Shown: positions 1-8,902, numbered from the stretch's first letter. The stretch: 64,000 nucleotides of DNA from Bacillota bacterium (GCA_023412215.1 JAEYNX010000003.1:62001-126000); one strand, 5' to 3'. Notes: a model not told the origin generated them from the letters alone. A program made the numbers and translations.

Positions 1-18
1 ATCATATAGTAAATCGTG

Positions 19-24
19 TATAAT
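19..24 (+). promoter_or_regulatory. possible -10 box upstream of the carboxyltransferase operon
   Basis: A perfect TATAAT lies here, about 200 bases before the first gene. Its -35 region would fall at or beyond the window edge, so the promoter cannot be confirmed. The bases from 25 to 215 would be a long leader; I see no recognisable riboswitch in them. Confidence 0.3.
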
Positions 25-227
25 TTACTTGATTACGCAAAAACCATTTCGTTAATTTTTTGTCGAGTTGCGAAAAAGGATGAAGACGGAATAGTTAGTA
101 TTTTCTGCTTTTCGGCAAATTTGGCCAATGGTTTTAATTGCTGCAGGGCATCTCAGGCAAGCCCCCGCGTTAACACCGACGGCCGCCTGGCAACCCACGA
201 TTTCACATACGGAACGGAGGAATAAAG

Positions 228-1607
228 ATGAGTGCTGCCAATAAGTTGGCACTTCTATCGGAAAAACTGCAAACAATCGATAAAGCCTCTCCTGCGAGGG
301 CGCGTCTTACAAAGCTTTTTGATGAAAATACCTTTGTTGAGATAGACGCACTGGCCAAGGCAGGCGAAAATGCCGCTGCGGTGGTAACAGGCTACGGTTC
401 GGTTGACGGAAGCACGGTATTTGCTTTCAGTCAGGACAGCTCGGTGGCTTCCGGCGCGCTGGGCAAGGTACACGCTGCAAAGATTAAAAAGGTGTACGAG
501 CTTGCCGCGAAAACCGGTGCTCCGGTGGTTGGCGTTTACGATTCCAAGGGTGCCGACCTTACAAACCCCTATGATACCATGGCGGCTTACGGTGAGCTGC
601 TGGCTCTTTCCAACAACCTTTCGGGCGTTGTGCCTCAGGTTTCGCTGGTGCTCGGTATCTGTGCTGGAAGCGCCGCGCTGATAGCCAGCGGTGCCGATTT
701 TATTGTGATGAGCGGGGACGGGGAGTTCTTCCTCACAGCCCCCGCCGCCTCCGAGGCGTGCAGCGCGAAAAACGCCGCCGAAACGGGTGTGGCGCACGTG
801 GTTGCCAAGGATGCAGACGGGGCGATTGCCGCCGCCAGAAAGATCATCTCGATGCTGCCGCTCAATAATCTTGCAGAGGCTCCCATCTGGGACTTTGCGG
901 AGGCTGAAGGTGCAGCCGCTGCGCTGCAGGCAGCGGGTGAAAAGCTCGACGGCGTTGAGGCAGCCGAGATTGTAAAGAATATTGCCGATGCAGGTAGCGT
1001 AACCGAGCTGCAGGCATCGTTTGGTAAAAAGGCTTATGCTGCTCTTGCCACCATCGGCGGGCAAGCCGTTGGCATTCTGGGCGCCGCGGGCAGCCTTGGC
1101 AAGGACGAATGCGCCAAGCTTGCGCGCATCGTCAGCATCTGTGACGCATTTTCCATCCCGGTAGTAACCCTTATAAACACCGAAGGCTTTGAGGGCAGCG
1201 TGCGCGATACGGCAATGCTTGCGCACGTTTACGCCGAGGCCACTACCCCGAAGGTATCGGTGGTGCTGGGCAAGGCCTATGGCAGCGCCTATATCGCGCT
1301 GGCAGGCAAGGGCGCGAATGCCGACATGGCCTACGCGTGGCCCGGTGCGGTGATTTCCCCCTTAAAGCCCGAAACCGCCGTTGCGTTTCTTTATAACGAC
1401 CGCATTACTGCCGAAAAGTCTCGGCAGGCGGTTGAAGCCGAGTATCAGGAGACCGAGGCCAGCGCCTTTGCATACGCTGAGTGCGGCCTGGTCGACGCGG
1501 TAATCGATCCCTCCGCTACCCGTGCCGTGGTGCTTTCCGCACTCGACATGCTCTCCGGCAAGCGGGTTTCCAGCTTACCCAAGAAGCATGGCAACCTGCC
1601 GCTCTAA
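228..1607 (+). CDS. biotin-dependent acyl-CoA carboxyltransferase subunit (12S / MmdA-like)
   Basis: This 459-residue protein belongs to the carboxyl transferase family (acetyl-CoA carboxylase beta/alpha-like crotonase folds; methylmalonyl-CoA decarboxylase alpha and transcarboxylase 12S are relatives). The N-terminal half shows the glycine-rich stretch GICAGSAALIASGADFIVM; the C-terminal half shows GKAYGSAYIALAGKG followed by AWPGAVISPLKPE, the usual acyl-CoA and carboxybiotin pocket elements. It is shorter than the usual ~510-520 residues. It should move CO2 between an acyl-CoA and the biotin carrier encoded next. GGAGG at 216-220 sits 7 bases before the ATG. It leads a three-gene operon with a biotin carrier and a 5S/OadA-like subunit. 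The exact acyl-CoA substrate cannot be told from sequence. Confidence 0.85.
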   Translation: MSAANKLALLSEKLQTIDKASPARARLTKLFDENTFVEIDALAKAGENAAAVVTGYGSVDGSTVFAFSQDSSVASGALGKVHAAKIKKVYELAAKTGAPVVGVYDSKGADLTNPYDTMAAYGELLALSNNLSGVVPQVSLVLGICAGSAALIASGADFIVMSGDGEFFLTAPAASEACSAKNAAETGVAHVVAKDADGAIAAARKIISMLPLNNLAEAPIWDFAEAEGAAAALQAAGEKLDGVEAAEIVKNIADAGSVTELQASFGKKAYAALATIGGQAVGILGAAGSLGKDECAKLARIVSICDAFSIPVVTLINTEGFEGSVRDTAMLAHVYAEATTPKVSVVLGKAYGSAYIALAGKGANADMAYAWPGAVISPLKPETAVAFLYNDRITAEKSRQAVEAEYQETEASAFAYAECGLVDAVIDPSATRAVVLSALDMLSGKRVSSLPKKHGNLPL

Positions 1608-1731
1608 CTGTGTTTAGCCGCGCTGTTTCCGCGTGATGATACGCGGGTTAATGATTGTCTTATCATCCGTTTCGCTGTGCGGGATAAGACAAATACCATA
1701 AACACACAGTGAAAGAAAGGATGATAAAGAG

Positions 1732-2133
1732 ATGAAAAGGTTTAACATAACCGTTAACGGAAAGGCTTACGACGTTGTTGTTGACGAGGTAGCGTCCGGC
1801 GCTGCCCCTGCTCCTGTGGCCGCAGCCCCCGCCCCCGCGGCGGTTCCGGCTCCCGCTGCACCTGCAGCGGCACCCGTGCCCGCGCCCGCAGCGGCTCCTG
1901 CTCCGGCTCCCACGGCAGGTTCTACCGTGATCAACGCGCCGATGCCCGGCACCATCCTTGATGTGAAGGTAAAGCCCGGCGATACCGTAAAGGAAGGCGA
2001 TGTACTGGTAATCCTTGAGGCAATGAAGATGGAGAACGAGATCATGTCTCCTGTTTCCGGCACCGTTGCGTCGGTTGCCGTTACCAAGGGCCAGTCGGTA
2101 AACTCCAACGACCTTATTGCAACCATCGCCTAG
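1732..2133 (+). CDS. biotin carboxyl carrier protein
   Basis: A 133-residue biotin/lipoyl-attachment protein. Residues 1-20 form a short beta-rich N-terminal segment (FNITVNGKAYDVVVDEV), followed by a flexible Ala/Pro linker of about 45 residues, then the biotinyl domain with the modified lysine in EAMKMENEI (about Lys99). This is the layout of transcarboxylase 1.3S and of decarboxylase gamma/biotin subunits. It would shuttle the carboxyl group between the carboxyltransferase upstream and the OadA-like subunit downstream, both of which lack a biotin domain of their own. An AAAGGA lies about 10 bases before the ATG. The low-complexity linker DNA is strongly GC-rich. Confidence 0.93.
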   Translation: MKRFNITVNGKAYDVVVDEVASGAAPAPVAAAPAPAAVPAPAAPAAAPVPAPAAAPAPAPTAGSTVINAPMPGTILDVKVKPGDTVKEGDVLVILEAMKMENEIMSPVSGTVASVAVTKGQSVNSNDLIATIA

Positions 2134-2175
2134 CCCAAAATTGTTAATTAGAATCAAGGAAAGAGGGTGCCCAAT

Positions 2176-3576
2176 ATGGCAAAAGTAAATATTACCGAAA
2201 CAGTCCTGCGTGACGCACATCAGTCGCTGATTGCCACGCGCATGAAGCTTTCCGAGATGGAGCCCATTCTTGAAGCGATGGACGAGGTTGGCTACTATTC
2301 CGTTGAGGCATGGGGCGGTGCTACCTTTGACTCCTGCTTGAGATTTTTAAACGAAGACCCTTGGGAGAGGCTGCGCGTGATCAAAAAGCGCATGCCCAAA
2401 ACCAAGATACAAATGCTCTTCCGCGGCCAGAACATGCTCGGTTACCGCCATTACGCCGACGACGTGGTGGATTACTTCGTGAAGAAGATGGTGGAAAACG
2501 GCATCGATATCTTAAGAATCTTCGATGCTTTAAACGATATCCGCAACCTCGAAACCTCCATCAAGGCGGCAAAGAAGGTAAACGCGCACGTTCAGGGCGC
2601 GATCTCCTACACCACCAGCGAGGTTCACACCATCGACTACTTTGTAAACTATGCAAAGCAGCTTGAGAGCGCGGGTGCCGACTCCATCTGCATCAAAGAC
2701 ATGGCGGCGCTGATTACGCCCTATGCCGCCGAGGAGCTGGTGACGGCGCTCAAGAAGAACGTAAAGATCCCGATTCAGATGCACACCCACTACACCTCCG
2801 GCCTTGCGTCGATGGTTATGATCAAATCCATCGAGGCGGGTGTGGACGGTATCGATACCGCTATTTCTCCGCTCGCACTGGGTACCTCCCACGCGCCTAC
2901 CGAGAGCATGGTAGCGGCGCTGCAGGGCACTCCCTACGACACGGGGCTTGATTTAAAGAAGCTCGACGTGGTGCGCGCCCACTTTGCAAAGCTGCGCGAG
3001 AAGTATCTCGCAAACGGCCTGCTCGACCCGAAGATGCTCGGCGTAGACGCCAACACCCTGATCTATCAGGTGCCGGGCGGCATGCTTTCCAACCTCAACT
3101 CCCAGCTCAAGCAGGCGGGCAAGATCGATCTGTTTGAGGATGTGCTGGCCGAGGTGCCGAGGGTGCGCCGCGACGCGGGCATGCCTCCGCTCGTTACCCC
3201 CACCTCGCAGATCGTGGGTACGCAGGCGGTGTTCAACATCATCAACGGCGAGCGCTATAAGATGGTTACCAAGGAGTTCAAGGGCCTTGTGCGCGGCGAG
3301 TACGGCAAAACCCCGCTGCCCATCGACCCCGAGTTCAGAAAGAAGATTATCGGCGACGAGCAGCCCATCGACTGCCGCCCCGCAGACCTGCTGGAGCCGG
3401 AGCTTGATAAGCTGCGTGCCGAAATCCCCGCCTCGCTCGTAGAGCAGGAGGAGGACGTGCTCAGCTACGCGCAGTTCGGTCAGGTGGCCATTAAGTTCTT
3501 TGAGCAGCGCAGAGCCGAGAAGTATGGCGTAGACGCCCAGCACGCAGACGCTAAGAACAGCGTTCACCCGGTATAA
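2176..3576 (+). CDS. oxaloacetate decarboxylase alpha / transcarboxylase 5S-type subunit
   Basis: This 466-residue protein matches the pyruvate/oxaloacetate carboxyltransferase domain (TIM barrel plus PYC_OADA domain): LRDAHQSLIATRM at the N terminus, the lysine in CIKDMAALITPYAA that is carbamylated in relatives, and the metal-binding MHTHYTSGLA. OadA and PycB usually carry a C-terminal biotin domain (~590 residues); here it is absent and supplied in trans by the preceding gene. The reaction is carboxyl transfer between biotin and pyruvate/oxaloacetate. I start it at ATG 2176 with AGGAAAGAGG just upstream rather than at the in-frame GTG 2167, which lies inside that Shine-Dalgarno region. A strong terminator follows. 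Confidence 0.9.
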   Translation: MAKVNITETVLRDAHQSLIATRMKLSEMEPILEAMDEVGYYSVEAWGGATFDSCLRFLNEDPWERLRVIKKRMPKTKIQMLFRGQNMLGYRHYADDVVDYFVKKMVENGIDILRIFDALNDIRNLETSIKAAKKVNAHVQGAISYTTSEVHTIDYFVNYAKQLESAGADSICIKDMAALITPYAAEELVTALKKNVKIPIQMHTHYTSGLASMVMIKSIEAGVDGIDTAISPLALGTSHAPTESMVAALQGTPYDTGLDLKKLDVVRAHFAKLREKYLANGLLDPKMLGVDANTLIYQVPGGMLSNLNSQLKQAGKIDLFEDVLAEVPRVRRDAGMPPLVTPTSQIVGTQAVFNIINGERYKMVTKEFKGLVRGEYGKTPLPIDPEFRKKIIGDEQPIDCRPADLLEPELDKLRAEIPASLVEQEEDVLSYAQFGQVAIKFFEQRRAEKYGVDAQHADAKNSVHPV

Positions 3577-3640
3577 GTTACACAATACTGTTTTAATTGC
3601 ACGTGGATATAGGGGTATCTGCTGATGCCCTGTTGCATAG

Positions 3641-3681
3641 ACCTCACCGCCCGGACGCATTTGCCGGGCGGTGAGGTTTTG
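3641..3681 (+). terminator. rho-independent terminator after carboxyltransferase operon
   Basis: A perfect 14-bp stem (3641-3654 with 3664-3677, ACCTCACCGCCCGG and its complement) with a 9-base loop is followed by TTTTGTGTG. It closes the three-gene biotin operon. Confidence 0.9.
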
Positions 3682-3888
3682 TGTGGTAATACTCATGCTT
3701 CTCCCCTACCATTTGGGGAGGCAGCAACGCTTTGGTCCTGCGGAATGGGTGTCAGGCGGCGATTCGGCACCCAAAGTTTAGAAGGGGATTTTTACCCGAT
3801 TTTAGATGGAATTTAGTATAAGTCGTCGCCAAGGCGCGGTATAAATGGCTCTGTGCCTTGATTATTTGTGTAAAACGAACCGTCTCAG

Positions 3889-3918
3889 TTGACAATCACC
3901 ACAAAAAGATAGTAAAAT
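3889..3918 (+). promoter_or_regulatory. sigma-A type promoter for yicC-remA-gmk-rpoZ
   Basis: TTGACA at 3889-3894 and TAAAAT at 3913-3918 are separated by 18 bases. It is the only good promoter between the upstream terminator and the yicC start, so the transcript would begin near 3925 with about a 125-base leader. Confidence 0.7.
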
Positions 3919-3963
3919 ATAGGGTAGTGAAGCATGAGATGCATTTCATGTGCTTGAATTGTA

Positions 3964-4005
3964 CCTTTCCGGCGTCCTATGCCGGGAAGGTGTAATTATT
4001 ACACC
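3964..4005 (+). promoter_or_regulatory. two overlapping hairpins in the yicC leader
   Basis: CCTTTCCGGC (3964-3973) can pair with GCCGGGAAGG (3981-3990, one G-T pair), and GGTGTAA (3989-3995) can pair with TTACACC (3999-4005). The two stems share bases 3989-3990, so they could compete. A regulatory role is inference; no known riboswitch is recognised. Confidence 0.4.
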
Positions 4006-4049
4006 GCGCGCGGCACTATGCGACGTGTGAACAGAAGGGTTGAATCAGT

Positions 4050-4928
4050 TTGATTAGAAGCATGACCGGCTACGGCCGCGCCCAGCAGCTTATCGACGGC
4101 AGGGATATACAGGTTGAAGTCAAGGCAGTCAATCACCGCTTTTTCGAGTTTTCGGCGAGAACGCCGCGCGCTTACGGGTATCTGGAAGAAAAGCTGAAGT
4201 CCTTTGTGCAGGAGCGGGTAAGCCGCGGCAAGGTGGAGGCATCGGTCACCATCCTCACGCTGGAGGGCAGCGACGCCAAGGTTGAGGTAAACGCCGAGCT
4301 TGCGTCCTCCTATGTAAAAGCCCTGCGCGATATCGGCGCGCGTCTGGACATCAAGGACGACCTTTCGCTTTCCTCGCTTATCCAGTTTACCGACATCTTT
4401 GCGGTGCGCAAGGAGCAGCCGGAGGAAGAGGTTATCTGGAACAGTGTGAAGACAGTGGCTGAGCAGGCGGTGAGCGCGTTTGTGACAATGCGCGAAACCG
4501 AGGGCGTCAAGCTTAAAGAGGACATTCTTTCCCGCCTTTTATTCATCGAGCAGGCGGTGAAAGCGGTGGAGGAGCGTTCGCCCCAAACCGTAAGGGAGTA
4601 CCGCGAAAGGCTTACCGCCAAGATGCACGAGGTACTGGAGGATAAGAACATCGACGAGTCGCGTCTGATTACCGAGGCTGCGATTTTCGCCGACCGCATT
4701 GCGGTGGACGAAGAGACGGTGCGCCTTAAAAGCCACATCGAGCAGTTCCGCTCGCTGCTTGGCGAGGGCGGGCAGGCGGGCCGTAAGCTGGACTTTTTGG
4801 TGCAGGAGCTTAACCGCGAGGCCAACACCATCGGCTCCAAGGCGCAGGACGTAGAGATTGCAAGAACCGTAGTTGCTATCAAGGCGGAGATCGAAAAGAT
4901 CCGCGAGCAGATTCAGAATATCGAATAG
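4050..4928 (+). CDS. yicC: YicC/YloC family endoribonuclease
   Basis: The 292-residue protein has the family signature at its N terminus (MIRSMTGYGRA) and the conserved C-terminal block GRKLDFLVQELNREANTIGSKA, and equals B. subtilis YloC in length. YicC-type proteins are endoribonucleases involved in RNA turnover. The start is TTG at 4050: the conserved MIRSMTGYG motif begins there, GAAGGG lies about 11 bases upstream, and no ATG gives the full N terminus. It is first in the yicC-remA-gmk-rpoZ unit, the standard order in Bacillota. Confidence 0.92.
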   Translation: MIRSMTGYGRAQQLIDGRDIQVEVKAVNHRFFEFSARTPRAYGYLEEKLKSFVQERVSRGKVEASVTILTLEGSDAKVEVNAELASSYVKALRDIGARLDIKDDLSLSSLIQFTDIFAVRKEQPEEEVIWNSVKTVAEQAVSAFVTMRETEGVKLKEDILSRLLFIEQAVKAVEERSPQTVREYRERLTAKMHEVLEDKNIDESRLITEAAIFADRIAVDEETVRLKSHIEQFRSLLGEGGQAGRKLDFLVQELNREANTIGSKAQDVEIARTVVAIKAEIEKIREQIQNIE

Positions 4929-5004
4929 CGCCAATCGGCGGCAGGAGGGCCGTGCAAAGCGGCGCTATGGCCTCTGCCTCCCAGTTAGAAGGAGAATGAA
5001 CCAA

Positions 5005-5274
5005 ATGAAGCTTATTAACATCGGCTTTGGGAACATGGTTTCGGCAAACCGTCTGGTTGCCATCGTAAGCCCCGAGTCCGCCCCCATCAAGCGTATCATC
5101 CAGGACGCACGCGATAAGGCCACGCTCATTGACGCGACCTACGGGCGCAGAACCCGCGCGGTGATCATCACCGACAGCGACCATGTCATTCTTTCGGCTG
5201 TTCAGCCAGAGACGGTGGCAAACCGCCTTACCTACCGTGACGACGAGGATGAGGAGCTGGAAGAGGATGAATAA
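5005..5274 (+). CDS. remA: RemA family DNA-binding regulator of extracellular matrix
   Basis: An 89-residue protein nearly identical in pattern to B. subtilis RemA (DUF370): INIGFGNMVSANRL, then IVSPESAPIKRIIQDARDK and LIDATYGRRTRAVIITDSDH. RemA oligomerises on DNA and activates matrix and osmoprotection genes in Bacillus; here the role is inferred. I prefer ATG 5005 over ATG 4996 because GGAG at 4991-4994 is 10 bases from the former but only 1 from the latter. Its acidic C-terminal tail (DDEDEELEEDE) overlaps the start of gmk by 8 bases, suggesting translational coupling. Confidence 0.95.
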   Translation: MKLINIGFGNMVSANRLVAIVSPESAPIKRIIQDARDKATLIDATYGRRTRAVIITDSDHVILSAVQPETVANRLTYRDDEDEELEEDE

Positions 5275-5878
5275 CAAAGGGGCCTTGATTGTCGTTTCGG
5301 GGCCATCGGGCAGCGGGAAGGGTACGCTGCTGCAGGGCCTTATTCAGGGGAACGAGCGTATAAGATACTCGGTTTCTGCCACCACGCGCCTACCGCGTGA
5401 GGGAGAGGTAAACGGCAAGAACTACTTCTTTGTTTCAAAAGACGAGTTTCAGCGGCAGATAGCGTCCGGCGGGATGCTGGAATTTACCACCTACTGCGGC
5501 AACTACTACGGCACACCGCGCAGCTATGTTTCCGAATGCCTTCATGCGGGCTGCGACGTGGTGCTGGAGATTGACGTCGTGGGCGCTCTCAACCTGATGG
5601 AGCAGGGTGAGCAGGCGGTGTATATCTTTATTATGCCTCCGTCGATGGCGGAGCTTGAAAAGCGCCTCGTGGGCCGCAACACCGAACCCCCCGAGGTGAT
5701 TGCAAAGCGCCTTGCCGCCGCGAGAAAAGAGATTGAAACAGCGGATAGATACGACTATATCGTGGAAAACGACATAATTGACGATGCGATAGAAAAGCTG
5801 AAAGCTATTATCCTGTGCCAGAAGTGCAAGACCGTGAATATGAAGTATAAAATTAAAGAGGTGCTTACCGATGCTTAG
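5267..5878 (+). CDS. gmk: guanylate kinase
   Basis: A 203-residue guanylate kinase (GMP + ATP to GDP + ADP). The P-loop GPSGSGKGT is at residues ~11-19, followed by the GMP-binding segment SVSATTRLPREGEVNGKNYFFV. The start ATG 5267 lies inside the end of remA (8-base overlap), and its own end overlaps rpoZ by 8 bases. Longer in-frame extension into remA is unlikely because the family begins a few residues before the P-loop strand. Confidence 0.96.
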   Translation: MNNKGALIVVSGPSGSGKGTLLQGLIQGNERIRYSVSATTRLPREGEVNGKNYFFVSKDEFQRQIASGGMLEFTTYCGNYYGTPRSYVSECLHAGCDVVLEIDVVGALNLMEQGEQAVYIFIMPPSMAELEKRLVGRNTEPPEVIAKRLAAARKEIETADRYDYIVENDIIDDAIEKLKAIILCQKCKTVNMKYKIKEVLTDA

Positions 5879-6146
5879 ACCGGCAATCAGTGAGATTATG
5901 AAAAACAGCGGAAGTTACTTTTCTCTTGTTATCGCGGTATCCAAGCGCGCGAGAGAGATTACAGACGACGTTGAAAACATAAAGAAGGATTTAATTGAAC
6001 GAAACAACGGCAAGCTTCCGCTTGACCTTGGCGCCAACCGGTATTACCTGCAGGCCAAGCCCGTAAAGCTTGCGGTGGAGGAGTTTGCGGCGGGGAAGTA
6101 CCATTTGGTTGAGGCCCCCAACATCGGTGAAACCATAGAGAAATAA
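5871..6146 (+). CDS. rpoZ: RNA polymerase omega subunit
   Basis: A 91-residue omega subunit, which helps assemble RNA polymerase by holding beta-prime. The RpoZ core is visible as SYFSLVIAVSKRAREI, followed by KPVKLAVEEFAAGKY. It overlaps the gmk stop by 8 bases and is followed by a terminator, so it is the last gene of the yicC-remA-gmk-rpoZ operon. Confidence 0.93.
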   Translation: MLRPAISEIMKNSGSYFSLVIAVSKRAREITDDVENIKKDLIERNNGKLPLDLGANRYYLQAKPVKLAVEEFAAGKYHLVEAPNIGETIEK

Positions 6147-6161
6147 CGCATGCTGTTTAGG

Positions 6162-6195
6162 CCCAACCTGCCGTTTATCAGTGGGTTGGGTTTTT
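6162..6195 (+). terminator. terminator after rpoZ
   Basis: CCCAACC (6162-6168) pairs with GGTTGGG (6184-6190) and is followed by TTTTT. Confidence 0.85.
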
Positions 6196-6250
6196 GATAA
6201 TTTATGCGGTGTTTTCACAGCTAAAACGACGGAAAGGTACGGTTGCAGCA

Positions 6251-8704
6251 ATGCCGAATCAGCTTGTGGCCTATGTAGCCGTAGATAAGGTTGCAATCCA
6301 CTTCGATAAAGAATACAGCTATGTTGTACCCGATGCGCTGCGCGAGCTTGTTCGGGTGGGCGCGCGGGTGGCGGTGCCGTTTGGCGGGGGCAACCGCAAG
6401 CGGCAGGGGCTTATCCTCTCCCTTGCCGAGGAGGAGCAGCCAGCGGGGCTTAAGCCGGTTGCGGAGGTGATCGACAAAGAGCCTATCCTGAATGCGGAGA
6501 TGCTCTCGCTCGTTCTGTACCTCAAGCAGCACACCCTGTGTACCTACTATGAGGCGGTGCGTCTGGTGCTGCCCGCAGGTTTAAATATGGAGTTTTCAAC
6601 CGCCTACGCCATAAATGCCGCCTGTGACGCAGCAAGCCTGACGCTCAGCGGCGAACGGCTCGAGATCGTAGGTTATCTGCTTAAGCAGAAAAAGCCCGTG
6701 GGCGAGAAGAAGCTGTTTGCCGCCCTTGGCATCGGCGAGCGCTCACAGGCCTTAAAGGGCCTTGTCGCCGAGGGGATACTGCTTAAGCAGCAGACGGCGG
6801 CGCGCAAAACCAAGGATGAACGGGTGCTGCTGGTGCGCCTGAATCCCGCCGCGGAGGGTGACTACGGGCGCTTAAGCGAGAAGCAGGGCCGGGTGGTGGA
6901 GCTGCTGGAGCAGTGCGGCAGCGCCTCGGTCAAAGAGGTTTTCTATTATACCGAGGCCGCGAAGGGCACGCTGGATACGATGCTCAAGCGCGGCATTGTC
7001 GAGTACTTCGAGCGCGAGGTGCTGCGCACTCCTTACGCCGCGCAGGTAAAGGAGGACGCCGCCGCTATCGCGCTCAGCGACGCGCAGCAGTCTGTTTACG
7101 AGGGGCTGAAGGGGCTTGCCGCCTCCGGCGCTCCCGAGGCGGCGCTGCTGTTCGGCGTAACGGGCAGCGGCAAGACGCATATCTTTTTACAGCTGATTGC
7201 CGACGAACTGCAAAGGGGGCGGCAGGCCATTATGCTGGTGCCGGAGATCGCCCTCACGCCCCAGATGCTGCAGCGTTTTCACGCGGTGTTCGGCAGCAAG
7301 GTGGCGGTGCTGCACAGCGGGCTGTCGCTGGGGGAGCGATTGGACGAATACAAGCGCATCCGTTCGGGCGAGGCTTGCATCGCGGTGGGCACGCGCTCGG
7401 CGGTGTTCGCCCCGTTTGAGAATCTGGGGCTTATTATCATCGATGAGGAGCAGGAGCACACCTATAAGTCGGAGAGCGCACCGCGCTACCACGCGCGCGA
7501 GGTGGCGAAGTTTCGGTGTGCGCAGCACCGTGCGCTGCTGCTCATGGCCTCTGCGACCCCCAGCATCGAGACCTTCTATTACGCCCAAACCGGGCGGTAC
7601 AAGCTGTTTGAGCTAAGCGAGCGCTTCGGCGAGGCGGTGCTGCCCGAGGTGGTGGTGGTAAACCAGAATGACGAGGCCGTAAACGGCAACGCCGGCTCCA
7701 TCAGCGCCCCGCTTGCGCGGGAGATACAGCAAAACCTTGACAGAGGCGAGCAGACGATCCTGTTTTTAAACCGCAGGGGCTACCACACGCTGGTGGCCTG
7801 CGCCGAGTGCGGCGAGGTGCTCACCTGCCCCAACTGCTCCATCGCGCTCACCTACCACCGCGCCAACGACCGCATGATGTGCCACTACTGCGGCTACGTG
7901 CACACCCCCGAGAATAAATGCGGCCACTGTGAAAGCGTACATATCAAATATCTGGGCCTGGGCACGCAGAAGGTGGAGGATGAGCTGGCGGTCCTTTTCC
8001 CCACGGCGCGGGTGCTGCGCATGGATGCCGACACCACGATGGCGAAGTATGCCTACGACGATTACCTCGGACGCTTCGCGCGCGGGGAGTATGATATCCT
8101 TATCGGCACCCAGATGGTGGCGAAGGGGCTGGATTTTGAAAACGTAAGCCTTGTGGGCGTGCTTTCCGCCGACCGCTTTTTATACACCACCGATTTCAGG
8201 GGCCTGGAGCGTTCCTTTTCGCTGCTTACGCAGGTGGTGGGCCGAAGCGGCCGGGGCGCTAAGCGCGGGCGTGCCTACATACAAACCTACACACCCGAGC
8301 ATGAGGTGATAGAGCTCGCCGCAAAGCAGGATTACCGCGAGTTTTACGAGGGTGAGCTGCTCTGCCGCAAGAGCCTGTTGTACCCGCCGTTTTGCTGCTT
8401 TTGTGTAACGGGGTTCACGGGCGAAAGCGAGGCGCAGACCATACAGGCGGCAAATGAGTTTTTGCGTCTTTTTCAGGGTTATGCAAAGGGCGAATACAGC
8501 GACGTGCCCCTCAAGGTGTTCGGGCCCTGCCCCGCGTCGGTACTTAAGGTGGCGAACAAGTACCGCTACCGTCTTATCATCAAGTGCAAAGATAACCGCC
8601 GCACCCGCGAGCTGCTGCTGCAGGCCCTGTGCGAGTTTGACAGGCAGCCCGTCGCAAAGGCGGTAACAGCTTTTACAGATCTTAATTATGATGGGCCGGT
8701 TTGA
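6251..8704 (+). CDS. priA: primosomal protein N' (replication restart helicase)
   Basis: An 817-residue PriA. The N-terminal DNA-binding domain begins LVAYVAVDKVAIHFDKEYSYVVP. The helicase core has Walker A GVTGSGKTH at ~residue 300, the DEAD-like box DEEQEHTYKSE, and motif VI VVGRSGRG. Between the helicase lobes lies the zinc-binding cysteine cluster CAECGEVLTCPNCS...CHYCGYVH...CGHC (~515-565). It remodels stalled forks and loads the replicative helicase. I start at ATG 6251, beyond the rpoZ terminator; an in-frame TTG at 6194 falls inside that terminator. The Shine-Dalgarno (GAAAGG) is about 14 bases away, rather far. Confidence 0.96.
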   Translation: MPNQLVAYVAVDKVAIHFDKEYSYVVPDALRELVRVGARVAVPFGGGNRKRQGLILSLAEEEQPAGLKPVAEVIDKEPILNAEMLSLVLYLKQHTLCTYYEAVRLVLPAGLNMEFSTAYAINAACDAASLTLSGERLEIVGYLLKQKKPVGEKKLFAALGIGERSQALKGLVAEGILLKQQTAARKTKDERVLLVRLNPAAEGDYGRLSEKQGRVVELLEQCGSASVKEVFYYTEAAKGTLDTMLKRGIVEYFEREVLRTPYAAQVKEDAAAIALSDAQQSVYEGLKGLAASGAPEAALLFGVTGSGKTHIFLQLIADELQRGRQAIMLVPEIALTPQMLQRFHAVFGSKVAVLHSGLSLGERLDEYKRIRSGEACIAVGTRSAVFAPFENLGLIIIDEEQEHTYKSESAPRYHAREVAKFRCAQHRALLLMASATPSIETFYYAQTGRYKLFELSERFGEAVLPEVVVVNQNDEAVNGNAGSISAPLAREIQQNLDRGEQTILFLNRRGYHTLVACAECGEVLTCPNCSIALTYHRANDRMMCHYCGYVHTPENKCGHCESVHIKYLGLGTQKVEDELAVLFPTARVLRMDADTTMAKYAYDDYLGRFARGEYDILIGTQMVAKGLDFENVSLVGVLSADRFLYTTDFRGLERSFSLLTQVVGRSGRGAKRGRAYIQTYTPEHEVIELAAKQDYREFYEGELLCRKSLLYPPFCCFCVTGFTGESEAQTIQAANEFLRLFQGYAKGEYSDVPLKVFGPCPASVLKVANKYRYRLIIKCKDNRRTRELLLQALCEFDRQPVAKAVTAFTDLNYDGPV

Positions 8705-8747
8705 CGGCTTTTGCATAAACTATAGAAGAAATCCAGTGCGCATGCAC

Positions 8748-8777
8748 TTGTTATTTTCGCCGAATTATGTATATAAT
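8748..8777 (+). promoter_or_regulatory. promoter upstream of def
   Basis: TTGTTA (8748-8753) and TATAAT (8772-8777) are 18 bases apart, in the 198-base gap between priA and def. Downstream, GGGGAG ATG CTCCCC (8817-8831) can form a short hairpin in the leader. Confidence 0.6.
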
Positions 8778-8902
8778 GAGTAAAAAGGCTTGTATGCCGC
8801 CATGGCGCGGCCAAACGGGGAGATGCTCCCCCTGCGAAGCCGCATAGCAGTTTTGTGGCGCTGTATTTTTTAGGGTGCGCGCCGGAAAGGAATGATAGGT
8901 TA

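Larger units (their letters stand above)
3577..4049. other. intergenic region between the biotin operon and yicC
   Basis: A 473-base gap. It holds the terminator at 3641-3681, then about 200 bases (3690-3880) in which I see no convincing gene, although short hairpin-forming stretches occur near 3746-3775, then a promoter at 3889-3918 and a structured leader before yicC. Confidence 0.6.

Noticed and set aside
255..1226. Long open frame on the minus strand opposite the carboxyltransferase gene
   Set aside because: It is antisense to a well-supported gene, has a composition typical of shadow frames in GC-rich DNA and resembles no family.
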